Assembly: GCA_963541805.1 (NCBI GenBank)
Contig: CAUTVF010000019.1
Span: 1-15,657, forward strand
DNA from: CAUTVF01 sp963541805
GTDB taxonomy: Bacteria > Pseudomonadota > Alphaproteobacteria > Rs-D84 > CASDRH01
DNA length: 15,657 bases
Reading direction: 5' to 3'
The translations under genes were made by a program, and so were the position numbers. The notes beneath the pieces were generated by a model. That model worked only from the letters and a program-made list of their open reading frames with translations, did no database searches and was not told where the DNA came from. Below, piece by piece: positions 6,588 to 14,411 of the stretch. Position 1 is the first letter of the stretch. Each line of letters starts with the position of its first letter.

Positions 6588-7924
6588 AATTTGCGAGTAA
6601 TCGTAATATCAAACAAATTTTTCTTGTATTCGTTTTGTTCTACATTTGAAGTACGCTTTGTGTACCAATACCTAAACACTGGCATGAAATCATAAAAGTA
6701 TAATTTCTTATTACTAATCGATATCAAAAATTTTTGTGTATTATTTTGTTCTGCCATATCTACAAATTGATAATTTTTAACAAAAATTCGTGGATTATAA
6801 TATTTTTGAATTTCAATTGATGATTCAAAATAAATTACGAATCCATAATACACGTCTGCATTTATACCAAATGTAAAATTTTTATGTCTGTTTTTATATT
6901 CTTTTTCTTTTGTGTTTTCAAATCCTCTTTCTGTCTTTATATTCAAATTCATAAAAGAATTAATTGCATATGAAAATCCAAATCCAAATGAATTATTAAC
7001 CCCATTTAAAAATTTATATTCATCATAAAAATTTGAAATATATGAAGTATTAAAATTAACAGATAATCTTTGTAATATATCATGATTTATTTCTAATTGT
7101 AAGCCACTCCCATAATTGTATGGACGGTGTCCCAACCATCTGCGATTAATGGTAGGACCCAAATAAATTTCTCCGCTATCATAAATAAATCTTGGACCGC
7201 TTAAAAAAGATATATTTGTACTGTCATATTTTTTATTTTTATATTTTATATTATTTATAGCTACTATATTTTTTAGATGTAAATTATCGGTAAATTTAAA
7301 ATCATAACTCCCAAATATTGATGTATTAAAACCAATCTCCTTTACTGCGGCAGGTAGTTTACGACATAAAATACCAAATGATGTAATAACACACTCCTCT
7401 CCGCCATGGGTATTGTTAATATTATTATCAGGGGAAAAACCAAAATTAAATCCAACACTCCAATTTTTATTTTTACGAATTAAATAAAGCAAGTGATTTA
7501 TATTTTGCTTAACTGAAATCGATAAATTTTTCTCTGATGCAGACAAACGCAAATTTTTTTCAGCACTATACCATGAATTAACTGCCATATATGCCAATGC
7601 CAACTCAAAACGTATTCTTGCAATTGTTGGATCAATACTCAAAATAAACTCGAATATTTCGATTGCATCTTCATAATTTTTTTCCAGCATAAAAATACGA
7701 CCAATTAAAAATAATCTTTCTTTTTCTAATTCAGAAGCAGCAAAAGATTTTTTTAAAAGTAAACTTTTTGCGACTGCAAAACTACCTTGATCAATCAAAG
7801 CTTTCGACAAATTAATTATTTGGATATCTGATACAAATAAATCTGAATCGGTTTGATGACTAAATCCAAAGGTAGGAATTAAAACAAATATAAAAGATAC
7901 TAATACAAAAAATCTGCATTGCAT
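6584..7924 (-). CDS. Slam-type surface lipoprotein translocon (TPR plus beta-barrel)
   Basis: The 446-residue protein has a Sec signal peptide (cleavage near FGFS, residue 22). A TPR domain follows (about 30-145, with clear KNYEDAIEIFEFILSIDP and ARIRFELALAYMAVNSWYSAE repeats). The remaining 300 residues are alternating beta-strands ending in DITITRKF, the C-terminal aromatic typical of outer-membrane barrels. TPR followed by a 14-strand DUF560 barrel is the architecture of Slam, which moves lipoproteins such as TbpB, HpuB partner HpuA and fHbp to the cell surface. Strand motifs (FLSGPRFIYDSGEIYLGPTINRRW in part, YNYGSGLQLEINHDI) fit that family. The start codon shares one base with the stop of the upstream lipoprotein gene (TAATG), so the two are translationally coupled, as expected of a translocon and its cargo. 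Confidence 0.8.
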   Translation of the reverse strand: MQCRFFVLVSFIFVLIPTFGFSHQTDSDLFVSDIQIINLSKALIDQGSFAVAKSLLLKKSFAASELEKERLFLIGRIFMLEKNYEDAIEIFEFILSIDPTIARIRFELALAYMAVNSWYSAEKNLRLSASEKNLSISVKQNINHLLYLIRKNKNWSVGFNFGFSPDNNINNTHGGEECVITSFGILCRKLPAAVKEIGFNTSIFGSYDFKFTDNLHLKNIVAINNIKYKNKKYDSTNISFLSGPRFIYDSGEIYLGPTINRRWLGHRPYNYGSGLQLEINHDILQRLSVNFNTSYISNFYDEYKFLNGVNNSFGFGFSYAINSFMNLNIKTERGFENTKEKEYKNRHKNFTFGINADVYYGFVIYFESSIEIQKYYNPRIFVKNYQFVDMAEQNNTQKFLISISNKKLYFYDFMPVFRYWYTKRTSNVEQNEYKKNLFDITITRKF

Positions 7925-9708
7925 TACCTTTTAACCCCAAAGGTACTATCAATGTTTATATTTCCTTGATTGTAATTAAAACGCCCTGATGCTTCAGATC
8001 CAGCCTTACCTTTATCATCACCGTAATATGTCTTTTTAAATTTTCCAGTACCGGAATTATTAATTGAATAATCCTTGTATATTCCATTGGTTTTACGTTT
8101 ATCTTCCAAAACTAAATCTTTTACACTCTCATCCGTTGCCTTTGATTTGAATTTCATGTTGTAATAATCCTTGAAATTTATATCAACATCTTCAGTTTTA
8201 TCTTTCTTTAACGTTAAGTTTACATTGCCACTTATCTTTTCACTTTTCCAATTATTGGGATCAGCAGATCCAGAGGTATTTGAAACAAAACCAACAATTT
8301 TTCCACTGTACTTTATATCTTTATCAATATTAACTTTTGACATATCTATCTTTTTTTCGTCGTAACCTCCAACAATTGTTTTGAATTGATGGAATTTTTT
8401 AATTTTCTCTCCACTATTATTTGTTGCATTTGCAATTTCATCCAAATATCCAAAATCTGAATAAGATAAACCAACAGCACTACCAGATAATAATAAAGAA
8501 TATTCGGATTCAAATTTGGCTATATTTTCCTCTCCCGGGACAGAAGAATAATTATTTTCAAATTCAAAAATATAATTATTATGTTGATCTTTCTTATACT
8601 TTACCTCGATTGGTTTTGCTTTTTTCTGTGCAGATATGCTTCCATCTATTTCCTTTTTAAAATTACCTGAGGAAAATTTAAAAAAATAATTCTTATCTTT
8701 TGGATTTGCCGATTTATTGTATATTAATTTTTTAACTTTAATTCCCGAAACTTTTCCGTTTTTTTCTGATTTACCTTTAACATACTCATATATTAAAATT
8801 GTATTGTCACTACTATCAACTAATTTTAAATCAGACAAACTGCTAGCTTTTTTAAATTTAGGATCACTATCAAGCGCCTTTTCGATTTGTTTTTTCAATT
8901 CACCATTTTGAATAAGTATATCCAATTTTTGTTTTGCTTCTGCTAACTTCTTTGTTGATTCTTTTTTATGCTCTTCTACTTTATTTTTTTCCTTCTGTAT
9001 TTTTTTTATTTCGGCCTCTATTTTATCAACTTTACTTTTACAATCATCAACACTTTTTTGTGCAAGCCCAACATTTTTCTTAACAGCTTCATATTTATTA
9101 ATAGTTGCCTCTTCTTCTTTTGTTATCAACTTTAATGTCTTCAACCAATGAATCATACTTGTATAATTATTCGACTCTATTGCCTTATTTAATTGTTTGG
9201 TTTTTCCATTGGGTTCAGTGTTTTTCAGCGTCGCTAAATTTTTCAAAGCTGGTTTTGTTTGATCAAATTTTACTTTCTCGTTATCTAATTGTTGCTGTGC
9301 TTTATTACGGTTCTGCTCTTCAGTAGCTTTTGCAGCGTTCTGAGAAGCTTCCTTTTTCAAATAATTTTTAATTGCATCATCTGAACGTTTTATATTATTG
9401 GAATATTGTTTATACTCTTTAATTACAGGATCATCAATTTTATATTTGCTTAATATTTGCAGCTGCTCATTGATTTTATCAGAGTTATTACTTACAAATG
9501 CGGCACGAAAATCATTATAAATTTTTGTAATCTTATCTTTATCCTCAGAAACTATTTCCTTTTGAATAGAAATTCTATTTAAAGGAGAATCTTGTGTTAT
9601 AAGTCTGGCCCTTTTATTACCAAAATTATTACCACCTTTATCAGAATTTCCTGCACATCCTATAAGGAACAGAGCAAGAGTAATAATATATTTTCTTGAT
9701 AAAATCAT
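7924..9708 (-). CDS. TbpB-like surface lipoprotein with long coiled-coil stalk (probable Slam cargo)
   Basis: Starting at ATG 9708 the protein has 594 residues. It has a type II signal with lipobox LIGC (C18) and a low-complexity linker. A helical region of about 250 residues follows, rich in K, E, Q and A with coiled-coil heptads (about 105-150 and 200-275). The C-terminal beta-rich domain (about 350-594) ends in SGRFNYNQGNINIDSTFGVKR, matching the 'GxF...GxFGAK(R)' end of transferrin-binding-protein-type 8-stranded barrels, and contains GLSYSDFGYL and YSGKIVGF elements typical of that fold. Known Slam substrates carry this barrel. TbpB has two lobes; here one lobe seems to be replaced by a helical stalk. 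An in-frame TTG four codons upstream is less likely because the promoter would leave only about 8 nt of leader. The ligand is unknown. Confidence 0.8.
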   Translation of the reverse strand: MILSRKYIITLALFLIGCAGNSDKGGNNFGNKRARLITQDSPLNRISIQKEIVSEDKDKITKIYNDFRAAFVSNNSDKINEQLQILSKYKIDDPVIKEYKQYSNNIKRSDDAIKNYLKKEASQNAAKATEEQNRNKAQQQLDNEKVKFDQTKPALKNLATLKNTEPNGKTKQLNKAIESNNYTSMIHWLKTLKLITKEEEATINKYEAVKKNVGLAQKSVDDCKSKVDKIEAEIKKIQKEKNKVEEHKKESTKKLAEAKQKLDILIQNGELKKQIEKALDSDPKFKKASSLSDLKLVDSSDNTILIYEYVKGKSEKNGKVSGIKVKKLIYNKSANPKDKNYFFKFSSGNFKKEIDGSISAQKKAKPIEVKYKKDQHNNYIFEFENNYSSVPGEENIAKFESEYSLLLSGSAVGLSYSDFGYLDEIANATNNSGEKIKKFHQFKTIVGGYDEKKIDMSKVNIDKDIKYSGKIVGFVSNTSGSADPNNWKSEKISGNVNLTLKKDKTEDVDINFKDYYNMKFKSKATDESVKDLVLEDKRKTNGIYKDYSINNSGTGKFKKTYYGDDKGKAGSEASGRFNYNQGNINIDSTFGVKR

Positions 9709-9734
9709 AAAGTTACCCAATTCAAACTTGGATC

Positions 9735-9763
9735 ATTATAATGGAATAGTCTAAAATTTTCAA
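9735..9763 (-). promoter_or_regulatory. Promoter of the surface lipoprotein-Slam operon
   Basis: Read on the minus strand: TTGAAA (9763-9758), a 17-bp spacer and a perfect TATAAT (9740-9735). It lies at the very end of the ABC transporter gene and in the 48-60 bp gap, giving a leader of about 20 nt to ATG 9708. The lipoprotein and Slam genes can therefore be expressed independently of the ABC gene. Confidence 0.6.
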
Positions 9764-9768
9764 TAAAA

Positions 9769-11568
9769 CTATTCTTCTGATAAAAAGCCATTGGATTGAA
9801 GATTCCAGAGGCTGGAGTATACTCCTCCCTTTCTTAACAATGATAAATGGTTACCAGTCTCAACAATTTTTCCATCTTTCATAACAATAATTCGATCCAT
9901 ATTTCTAAGTGTTGATAAACGATGTGCTATCACTATGGTCGTTTTATTCTTCAATAAAGAAAATAATTTATTTTGTATAAATGTTTCTGTCCCGGAATCC
10001 AATGCTGATGTTGCCTCATCCAAAATTACAATTTTCGAATTTTTAAGTAATGCCCTTGCAATTGAAATTCTTTGTTTTTGTCCACCCGACAGTTTAATAC
10101 CCCGCTCTCCAACAATAGTATTATATTTCTCAGGTAATTCATTTATAAATTCATCTGCTTTTGCCTGTTTTGAACATTTAATAACATCTTCATATTTTGC
10201 ATCTGGCAAAGCATAAGCGATATTTTCATAAATAGTCCTATTAAACATTGATGTATCTTGTGCAACGAAGCTTATATTTTTTCGCAAAGATAACTGTGTT
10301 ACTTCAGATATATTTTGATTATCAATTAAAATTTCACCCTCATTAATATCATAAAAACGCAGTAACAAATTGACAAGCGTTGTTTTCCCTGCACCGGAGG
10401 CCCCAACTATCCCAACTTTCTCACCTGATTTTATTTTCAAATTAAAATCTTTAATAATAAAGTCTTGTTTGTATTTAAAATATACTTTCTTAAATTCAAT
10501 TTCACCTTTTATAATGCGCAATTCTTTTGGGTTTTTCATATCTTTCACGCCTATTGGAACCAATATATGTTTTATTCCAACATTGACAGAAATTGCCATG
10601 CTCATCAACGATGTTAAAGATTCAGTTAAACGAAATAAATTATGGTTTATCATTCCAAACGCTGTAAAAAAATATGCTATATCAGATAAATTAACTGAAC
10701 CTTGTTGATATAGCTTCAAATTCAAACAAATTGTTAAGAAAAATATACTAATACCAAACAAATCCTGTGGTATCCACATTCTTCTGTATGCAAATCTTAT
10801 TTCCTTTTTTAATTTAATTCTATTCTTCGTATAAGAATTTAATTCTTTATCCTCATTTTTATTTCCTGCAAAAATTTTAACATTCAAGAAATTTACAAAA
10901 GTATCTATAATCTTACCGGCAGAATCGGAGTTTGCTTTTGAATATGCTTCTTCACATGACTTGATTTTTTTTATCTTTAATAATCCCCAAATTATGTGAA
11001 AAGAAATCCATGTAAAAAATATCAAAGCAACTTTTGAATTTATATTTATGATAATCAAAGCATTTGTTACAAACATAACAACAAATGACACTACCATCCA
11101 TAAAAAATCATTAATCACACGTAATAAGTTCGAAGTATCTGCAATTTTTTGATATAATTTTCCGCTACTATTATTTGATATATACTGCAAAGAATTTGCA
11201 TGAACATAACGTGTTAACTCTGTAATAATATTTTCTCTAACAGGAACTATATATTTTATGCTAAGACTGCCCACTATTATGTTTATCAAACTCAATAAAA
11301 TATCAAAAATCACAAATATCAAAACCGTTGGAAATACAAAATCAAACATTTCTGATCTGTTACCATGAAATGTTTCAATTTTCATAATAACACTTTTTGA
11401 AAAAAGCGGACCCAATACAGAGTAACCAACAAATGTAATTAATGTTAATAATACAAAAACTGTGTAAGCTTTCCAAATTGGCTTAACAAAATGCCAAAAT
11501 AATTTACCAAATGAATTTGGTATATTTTCTGTATCAATAACTAAACTATTATTTTTAGACGATGCCAT
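9769..11568 (-). CDS. ABC exporter, fused membrane and ATPase domains (MsbA-like half transporter)
   Basis: The 599-residue protein has a six-helix membrane domain (about residues 30-330) and a complete nucleotide-binding domain: Walker A GASGAGKTT (389-397), Q-loop Q437, signature LSGGQ (493-497), Walker B IVILDE (513-518), and the H-loop in AHRLST (H549). All catalytic residues are intact. It would act as a homodimer in the inner membrane. The substrate cannot be read: lipid A or lipid-linked glycans (MsbA-like), peptides and drugs are all possible. It precedes the lipoprotein and Slam genes on the same strand without a terminator, so some co-transcription is likely, though they have their own promoter. 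No clear ribosome site precedes the ATG. It is divergent from the G-tract promoter at 11662. Confidence 0.9.
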   Translation of the reverse strand: MASSKNNSLVIDTENIPNSFGKLFWHFVKPIWKAYTVFVLLTLITFVGYSVLGPLFSKSVIMKIETFHGNRSEMFDFVFPTVLIFVIFDILLSLINIIVGSLSIKYIVPVRENIITELTRYVHANSLQYISNNSSGKLYQKIADTSNLLRVINDFLWMVVSFVVMFVTNALIIININSKVALIFFTWISFHIIWGLLKIKKIKSCEEAYSKANSDSAGKIIDTFVNFLNVKIFAGNKNEDKELNSYTKNRIKLKKEIRFAYRRMWIPQDLFGISIFFLTICLNLKLYQQGSVNLSDIAYFFTAFGMINHNLFRLTESLTSLMSMAISVNVGIKHILVPIGVKDMKNPKELRIIKGEIEFKKVYFKYKQDFIIKDFNLKIKSGEKVGIVGASGAGKTTLVNLLLRFYDINEGEILIDNQNISEVTQLSLRKNISFVAQDTSMFNRTIYENIAYALPDAKYEDVIKCSKQAKADEFINELPEKYNTIVGERGIKLSGGQKQRISIARALLKNSKIVILDEATSALDSGTETFIQNKLFSLLKNKTTIVIAHRLSTLRNMDRIIVMKDGKIVETGNHLSLLRKGGVYSSLWNLQSNGFLSEE

Positions 11569-11661
11569 GGAAAAACTTTTTATTACATTTTGAAAACTAA
11601 GTCAAGCATAACAGTTACACAAAAAGAATTTCAAAAAACATAACACAATTCAAGAAAACCC

Positions 11662-11688
11662 TTGACAAATCGTGGGGGGGGGTAGACT
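11662..11688 (+). promoter_or_regulatory. Promoter with G9 tract in the spacer (candidate phase-variable)
   Basis: TTGACA (11662-11667) and TAGACT (11683-11688) flank a 15-bp spacer that ends in nine consecutive G (11674-11682). A run of nine G is very unlikely by chance in such AT-rich DNA. Slipped-strand gain of two G would give the optimal 17-bp spacing, so promoter strength should depend on tract length, as known for Neisseria porA. The leader to the ATG at 11803 is about 108 nt and contains a weak hairpin with T-run (AAGTAA-GTGT-TTACTT, near 11764-11783). Confidence 0.6.
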
Positions 11689-11802
11689 GAGAAAAATTTT
11701 GAGAAGAATAAGAATATATAAGTGTAAAAATTATTAGTCATCATGAGTTAATAATTATAGGTAAGTAAGTGTTTACTTTTTTGTATATCAAAGGAGGGTG
11801 TT

Positions 11803-12963
11803 ATGGTTAATATTTATAAAAATATTAAATGTGTTATTCCTTTTATTATTACAGTATTTGTATTTGGAGTTTTTACCAATTCTGCTTTTGCTCATAAGGA
11901 TGATATGAAGTATATAGTATATGGGAGCAATTTAGTTAGAGGAGCTCTTAAAAATTGTTTAGAAGGCAAATGGTCGAAGATATATAGGAATGCCATAGTT
12001 TACGAAATAACAGATCCAGATATTTTTGATAAAGTTGTTAGTACTGACGGAACTGTGAAGGAGCATCCCCGGGACGATTCTAGTGTTAAATGTTTAATTG
12101 GTAAACCAAGTAGTTTTGATTATAACAAAAATTATATAAGAAGTAGCATTGATCACTCCAGTATCCCGAAGGATTGTAGAGACGGGACTCACACCAGACA
12201 TGAAGCGTATAATAATCATGGAATGAGTTTTGGAATTGGTCCGAGTGGACCTAGGGGATATGGTGAAAATACGCAATATTTGTGTAAAAAGTGGAGATTA
12301 TTTGTAGTCCATAATATGGATGTAGGTCATTACCTTTGTGGAGGTTGGCTTTATAGTAGATCGCTAGACTTTCTTACAGATCTTGTACTATCTTGCGATG
12401 AGATAATGAAAATCGCTCCTTTTGAACATGGAGACAATGATTATGATTGGATACAAGATATAAAAAACAAATACGATGAGTATAACCTTGTTGAAATCAA
12501 TCACCACAAATATAACGTAAATTTCGATTATTTCAAGTGTGATAATGGTAACATTGCTGAATATAAGTGGAACCCCGATATAGAGAATGAAGGTAAATAT
12601 GATTATATTGAAAATCGCGAATATATGAATTCATGTGGAGCAGAAGGAGTAGAAGATTGGAAATGGACGAGCTATCATTGTCGATGTGATGGATGTGCAG
12701 GTGTGGAAAAAGGAGGTGTGTGCCGAGATGTACAAGCTTATGAGGGAAGTGAATGCGATAGTGGAATATGGGGTCGTATGGGTGATAGTGTGTGCAAAAG
12801 ATATAGTTATACATTACGTGCAAAAGGGTCTAAAGTAACTGTGAGAAATGAAAGAGATATATATTCGATTAAACTTAAGTCACTTAGATTGCGTCACGAA
12901 AGTGATGTAAAAAAAGTAATAAACGTAATTCAAATTTATGATCCGAATATTATTTATGAATAA
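11803..12963 (+). CDS. Secreted cysteine-rich protein, unknown function
   Basis: The 386-residue precursor has a clear Sec signal peptide with predicted cleavage after SAFA (residue 30). The mature protein carries 14 cysteines, including a tight cluster (CRCDGCAGVEKGGVC, about residues 290-305), plus many tyrosines, histidines and acidic residues. It is probably disulfide-bonded and located on or outside the cell. I recognise no family. The tail VIQIYDPNIIYE matches that of the truncated gene at 1-564, which also shares the Y-x-x-C-x-(D/N)-G-x-I motif; I infer a paralogous family. A very strong ribosome site (GGAGGG, 11793-11798) precedes the ATG. The promoter contains a G9 tract, suggesting on/off or graded phase variation, as for surface antigens. 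A hairpin with the family-shared loop lies 108 nt after the stop. Confidence 0.8.
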   Translation: MVNIYKNIKCVIPFIITVFVFGVFTNSAFAHKDDMKYIVYGSNLVRGALKNCLEGKWSKIYRNAIVYEITDPDIFDKVVSTDGTVKEHPRDDSSVKCLIGKPSSFDYNKNYIRSSIDHSSIPKDCRDGTHTRHEAYNNHGMSFGIGPSGPRGYGENTQYLCKKWRLFVVHNMDVGHYLCGGWLYSRSLDFLTDLVLSCDEIMKIAPFEHGDNDYDWIQDIKNKYDEYNLVEINHHKYNVNFDYFKCDNGNIAEYKWNPDIENEGKYDYIENREYMNSCGAEGVEDWKWTSYHCRCDGCAGVEKGGVCRDVQAYEGSECDSGIWGRMGDSVCKRYSYTLRAKGSKVTVRNERDIYSIKLKSLRLRHESDVKKVINVIQIYDPNIIYE

Positions 12964-13071
12964 TTAATTAGTAATAAGGTTAATTTTAACAAAGAGATTA
13001 AGATTAAAGAAAGAAATGAATGAATAATAATATTTCTATGATGTATTTTTACAATTTTATCTTAAATTTAT

Positions 13072-13113
13072 CAGTACAATTCTATTTTCCTCCAAGTTAT
13101 TTGAATTGTACTG
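13072..13113 (+). ncRNA. Structured 3' element, copy 2: hairpin with CCTCCAAGT loop
   Basis: CAGTACAATTC (13072-13082) pairs perfectly with GAATTGTACTG (13103-13113) across a 20-nt loop that contains TTCCTCCAAGTT (13087-13098). Loop motif, the outermost base pairs (CAGT...ACTG) and the distance from the upstream stop codon match copy 1 at 676-717, while the inner stem sequence is different. No T-run follows directly. Taken together the two copies support a conserved RNA (or single-stranded DNA) structure tied to this gene family. Confidence 0.55.
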
Positions 13114-13161
13114 ACCTCTGTTTCAGAATATATCATATTTAATACACTTTTATAAAAACCT

Positions 13162-13192
13162 TTGACAAACTGTATAAGGGTTGGGGTATAAT
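13162..13192 (+). promoter_or_regulatory. Promoter of the kdsB operon
   Basis: TTGACA (13162-13167) and TATAAT (13187-13192), both perfect, with a long 19-bp spacer that contains GGGTTGGGG. The surroundings of the -35 (AAAACCTTTGACAAACTGT) match those of the G-tract promoter at 11662 in 16 of 19 positions. Confidence 0.6.
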
Positions 13193-13230
13193 CAAAATAG
13201 TTTAAGTATCAATAGATTGTAAGGATAAGT

Positions 13231-14007
13231 ATGTCAAAAGTTATCACAATGATCCCTGTTCGATTAGCTGCAACACGTTTTCCCAATAAACCTTTGGTTG
13301 ATATAAATGGAAAAACTTTGGTTAGACGTGTCTATGAAAATTGTCGCAAATATTTACCAGGGGATATTATCATTGCTGCAGGAGATCAAGCAATTGTTGA
13401 TGAATGTAAAAAATTTGGCGCAAATGCAATATTAACAGATCCAAAACTTCCAAGTGGAACAGATCGAATTATAACCGCATTAAAACAGGTTGATCCAAGT
13501 GGAATAAAATATGATATTGTCGTAAACTTTCAAGGTGATGGTTTGAACATTGATCCACGCACAAATTTACCACTTATAAAAATGATAGAGGATACCGATT
13601 GCGATGTTGCAACATGTGGCATGATTATGAAAACTGCAGAAGAAATTAACAATCCAAACAATGTAAAAATAGTTATGGGTTTAAAAGATGGGGAAGATGA
13701 AGGCCGCTGCTTATACTTTACCCGTGCAGTTGCCCCATATATTAGAAATCCTGAAAAATGTAAACATAAAGATTATTATTGGCATCTCGGAATTTATGTT
13801 TTTAAGGCGCAGTCTTTACTTCGTTTTGGACAATATCCTGTCGGAATTTTAGAAGATAGGGAAGGATTAGAACAATTAAGAATGTTGGAAAACGGGATGC
13901 ACATTCGCGCAAAACTGGTTGGCGATGTAAGGTTGGTCAAAGAAGCTCCACCAGATATTAATACTCCTGAAGAATATAAAGAGGCAATAAAATGGATCAA
14001 AGATTAA
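13231..14007 (+). CDS. kdsB: 3-deoxy-manno-octulosonate cytidylyltransferase (CMP-Kdo synthetase)
   Basis: The 258-residue protein activates Kdo with CTP for transfer to lipid A in the cytoplasm. It shows the nucleotide-binding PVRLAATRFPNKPL (9-22), PSGTDR (74-79), QGDGLNI (101-107) and a C-terminal region with DREGLEQLRMLENG and INTPEEY, all in KdsB order and normal length. One deviation: the family's QGDEP motif reads QGDGL here; the metal-binding aspartate is kept, but E and P are replaced. That raises the possibility of a related sugar nucleotidyltransferase with altered specificity, although KdsB remains the best reading. AAGGA precedes the ATG. The following gene starts inside its last codons. 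Confidence 0.85.
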   Translation: MSKVITMIPVRLAATRFPNKPLVDINGKTLVRRVYENCRKYLPGDIIIAAGDQAIVDECKKFGANAILTDPKLPSGTDRIITALKQVDPSGIKYDIVVNFQGDGLNIDPRTNLPLIKMIEDTDCDVATCGMIMKTAEEINNPNNVKIVMGLKDGEDEGRCLYFTRAVAPYIRNPEKCKHKDYYWHLGIYVFKAQSLLRFGQYPVGILEDREGLEQLRMLENGMHIRAKLVGDVRLVKEAPPDINTPEEYKEAIKWIKD

Positions 14008-14375
14008 ATACTGACACTAAAGACAGATACAAGGTAAAGTTTATAATATATAGAAATAATAAAGAATATAAAGTAATGATGTCCGGACAACATTTGGATT
14101 CTGTTAAGGCAATCAGACATTCTCAGATGCTTGAAAAATTATTAAAATCTGGAATTAAAGAACATGATATTCTTTATATTGGAGATGCTTTTGTAGAACC
14201 TTTGGAAATAAGGGATAAAATTATTGCAAATAAGTATAATAATCTTGATAAAAAATATGGTAGTACAGATCCATTGACAGATTTGGAAATTTTGGGATTA
14301 TTAAAAAAGGCAATTACAATCAAGCATTTAAAAGCATTGTATGAGGCACGAAAAAACAAAAATTATTCAAGATAA
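13992..14375 (+). CDS. Unknown protein in the kdsB operon
   Basis: The 127-residue product is not one I recognise. It has no signal peptide or membrane segment, and is basic overall with a beta-like N-terminal part (YKVKFIIYRNNKEYKVMMSG) and a helical C-terminal half ending in a basic KARKNKN-like tail (EARKNKNYSR). The ATG lies 16 bp inside the end of kdsB with AGAGG in front, so translation is probably coupled to kdsB. The HAD-family gene follows 36 bp later. It is likely cytoplasmic; any role in Kdo or LPS metabolism is inference from position only. Confidence 0.7.
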   Translation: MDQRLNTDTKDRYKVKFIIYRNNKEYKVMMSGQHLDSVKAIRHSQMLEKLLKSGIKEHDILYIGDAFVEPLEIRDKIIANKYNNLDKKYGSTDPLTDLEILGLLKKAITIKHLKALYEARKNKNYSR

Positions 14376-14411
14376 TATTTTTATGGATAACTGGAAAAAA
14401 AGGAGATTAAA

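Noticed and set aside
8171..9326. Several plus-strand open frames within the lipoprotein gene
   Set aside because: The minus-strand frame is continuous with lipobox, coiled coil and barrel motifs; the plus frames are low-complexity shadows of its lysine-rich codons.
11764..11783. Weak hairpin with T-run in the leader of the second Cys-rich gene, as an attenuator
   Set aside because: The stem is six base pairs with one G-C pair, too weak to claim; mentioned only in the promoter entry.
12533..12823. Minus-strand open frame rich in H and Y inside the Cys-rich gene
   Set aside because: It is the mirror of the plus-strand gene, with no ribosome site and composition explained by the codons opposite.
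3084..13220. Shared 14-mer TATCAATAGATTGT at 3084-3097 and 13207-13220
   Set aside because: In DNA this AT-rich, one or two repeated 14-mers are expected by chance in 15 kb, and the two sites differ in position relative to their promoters.
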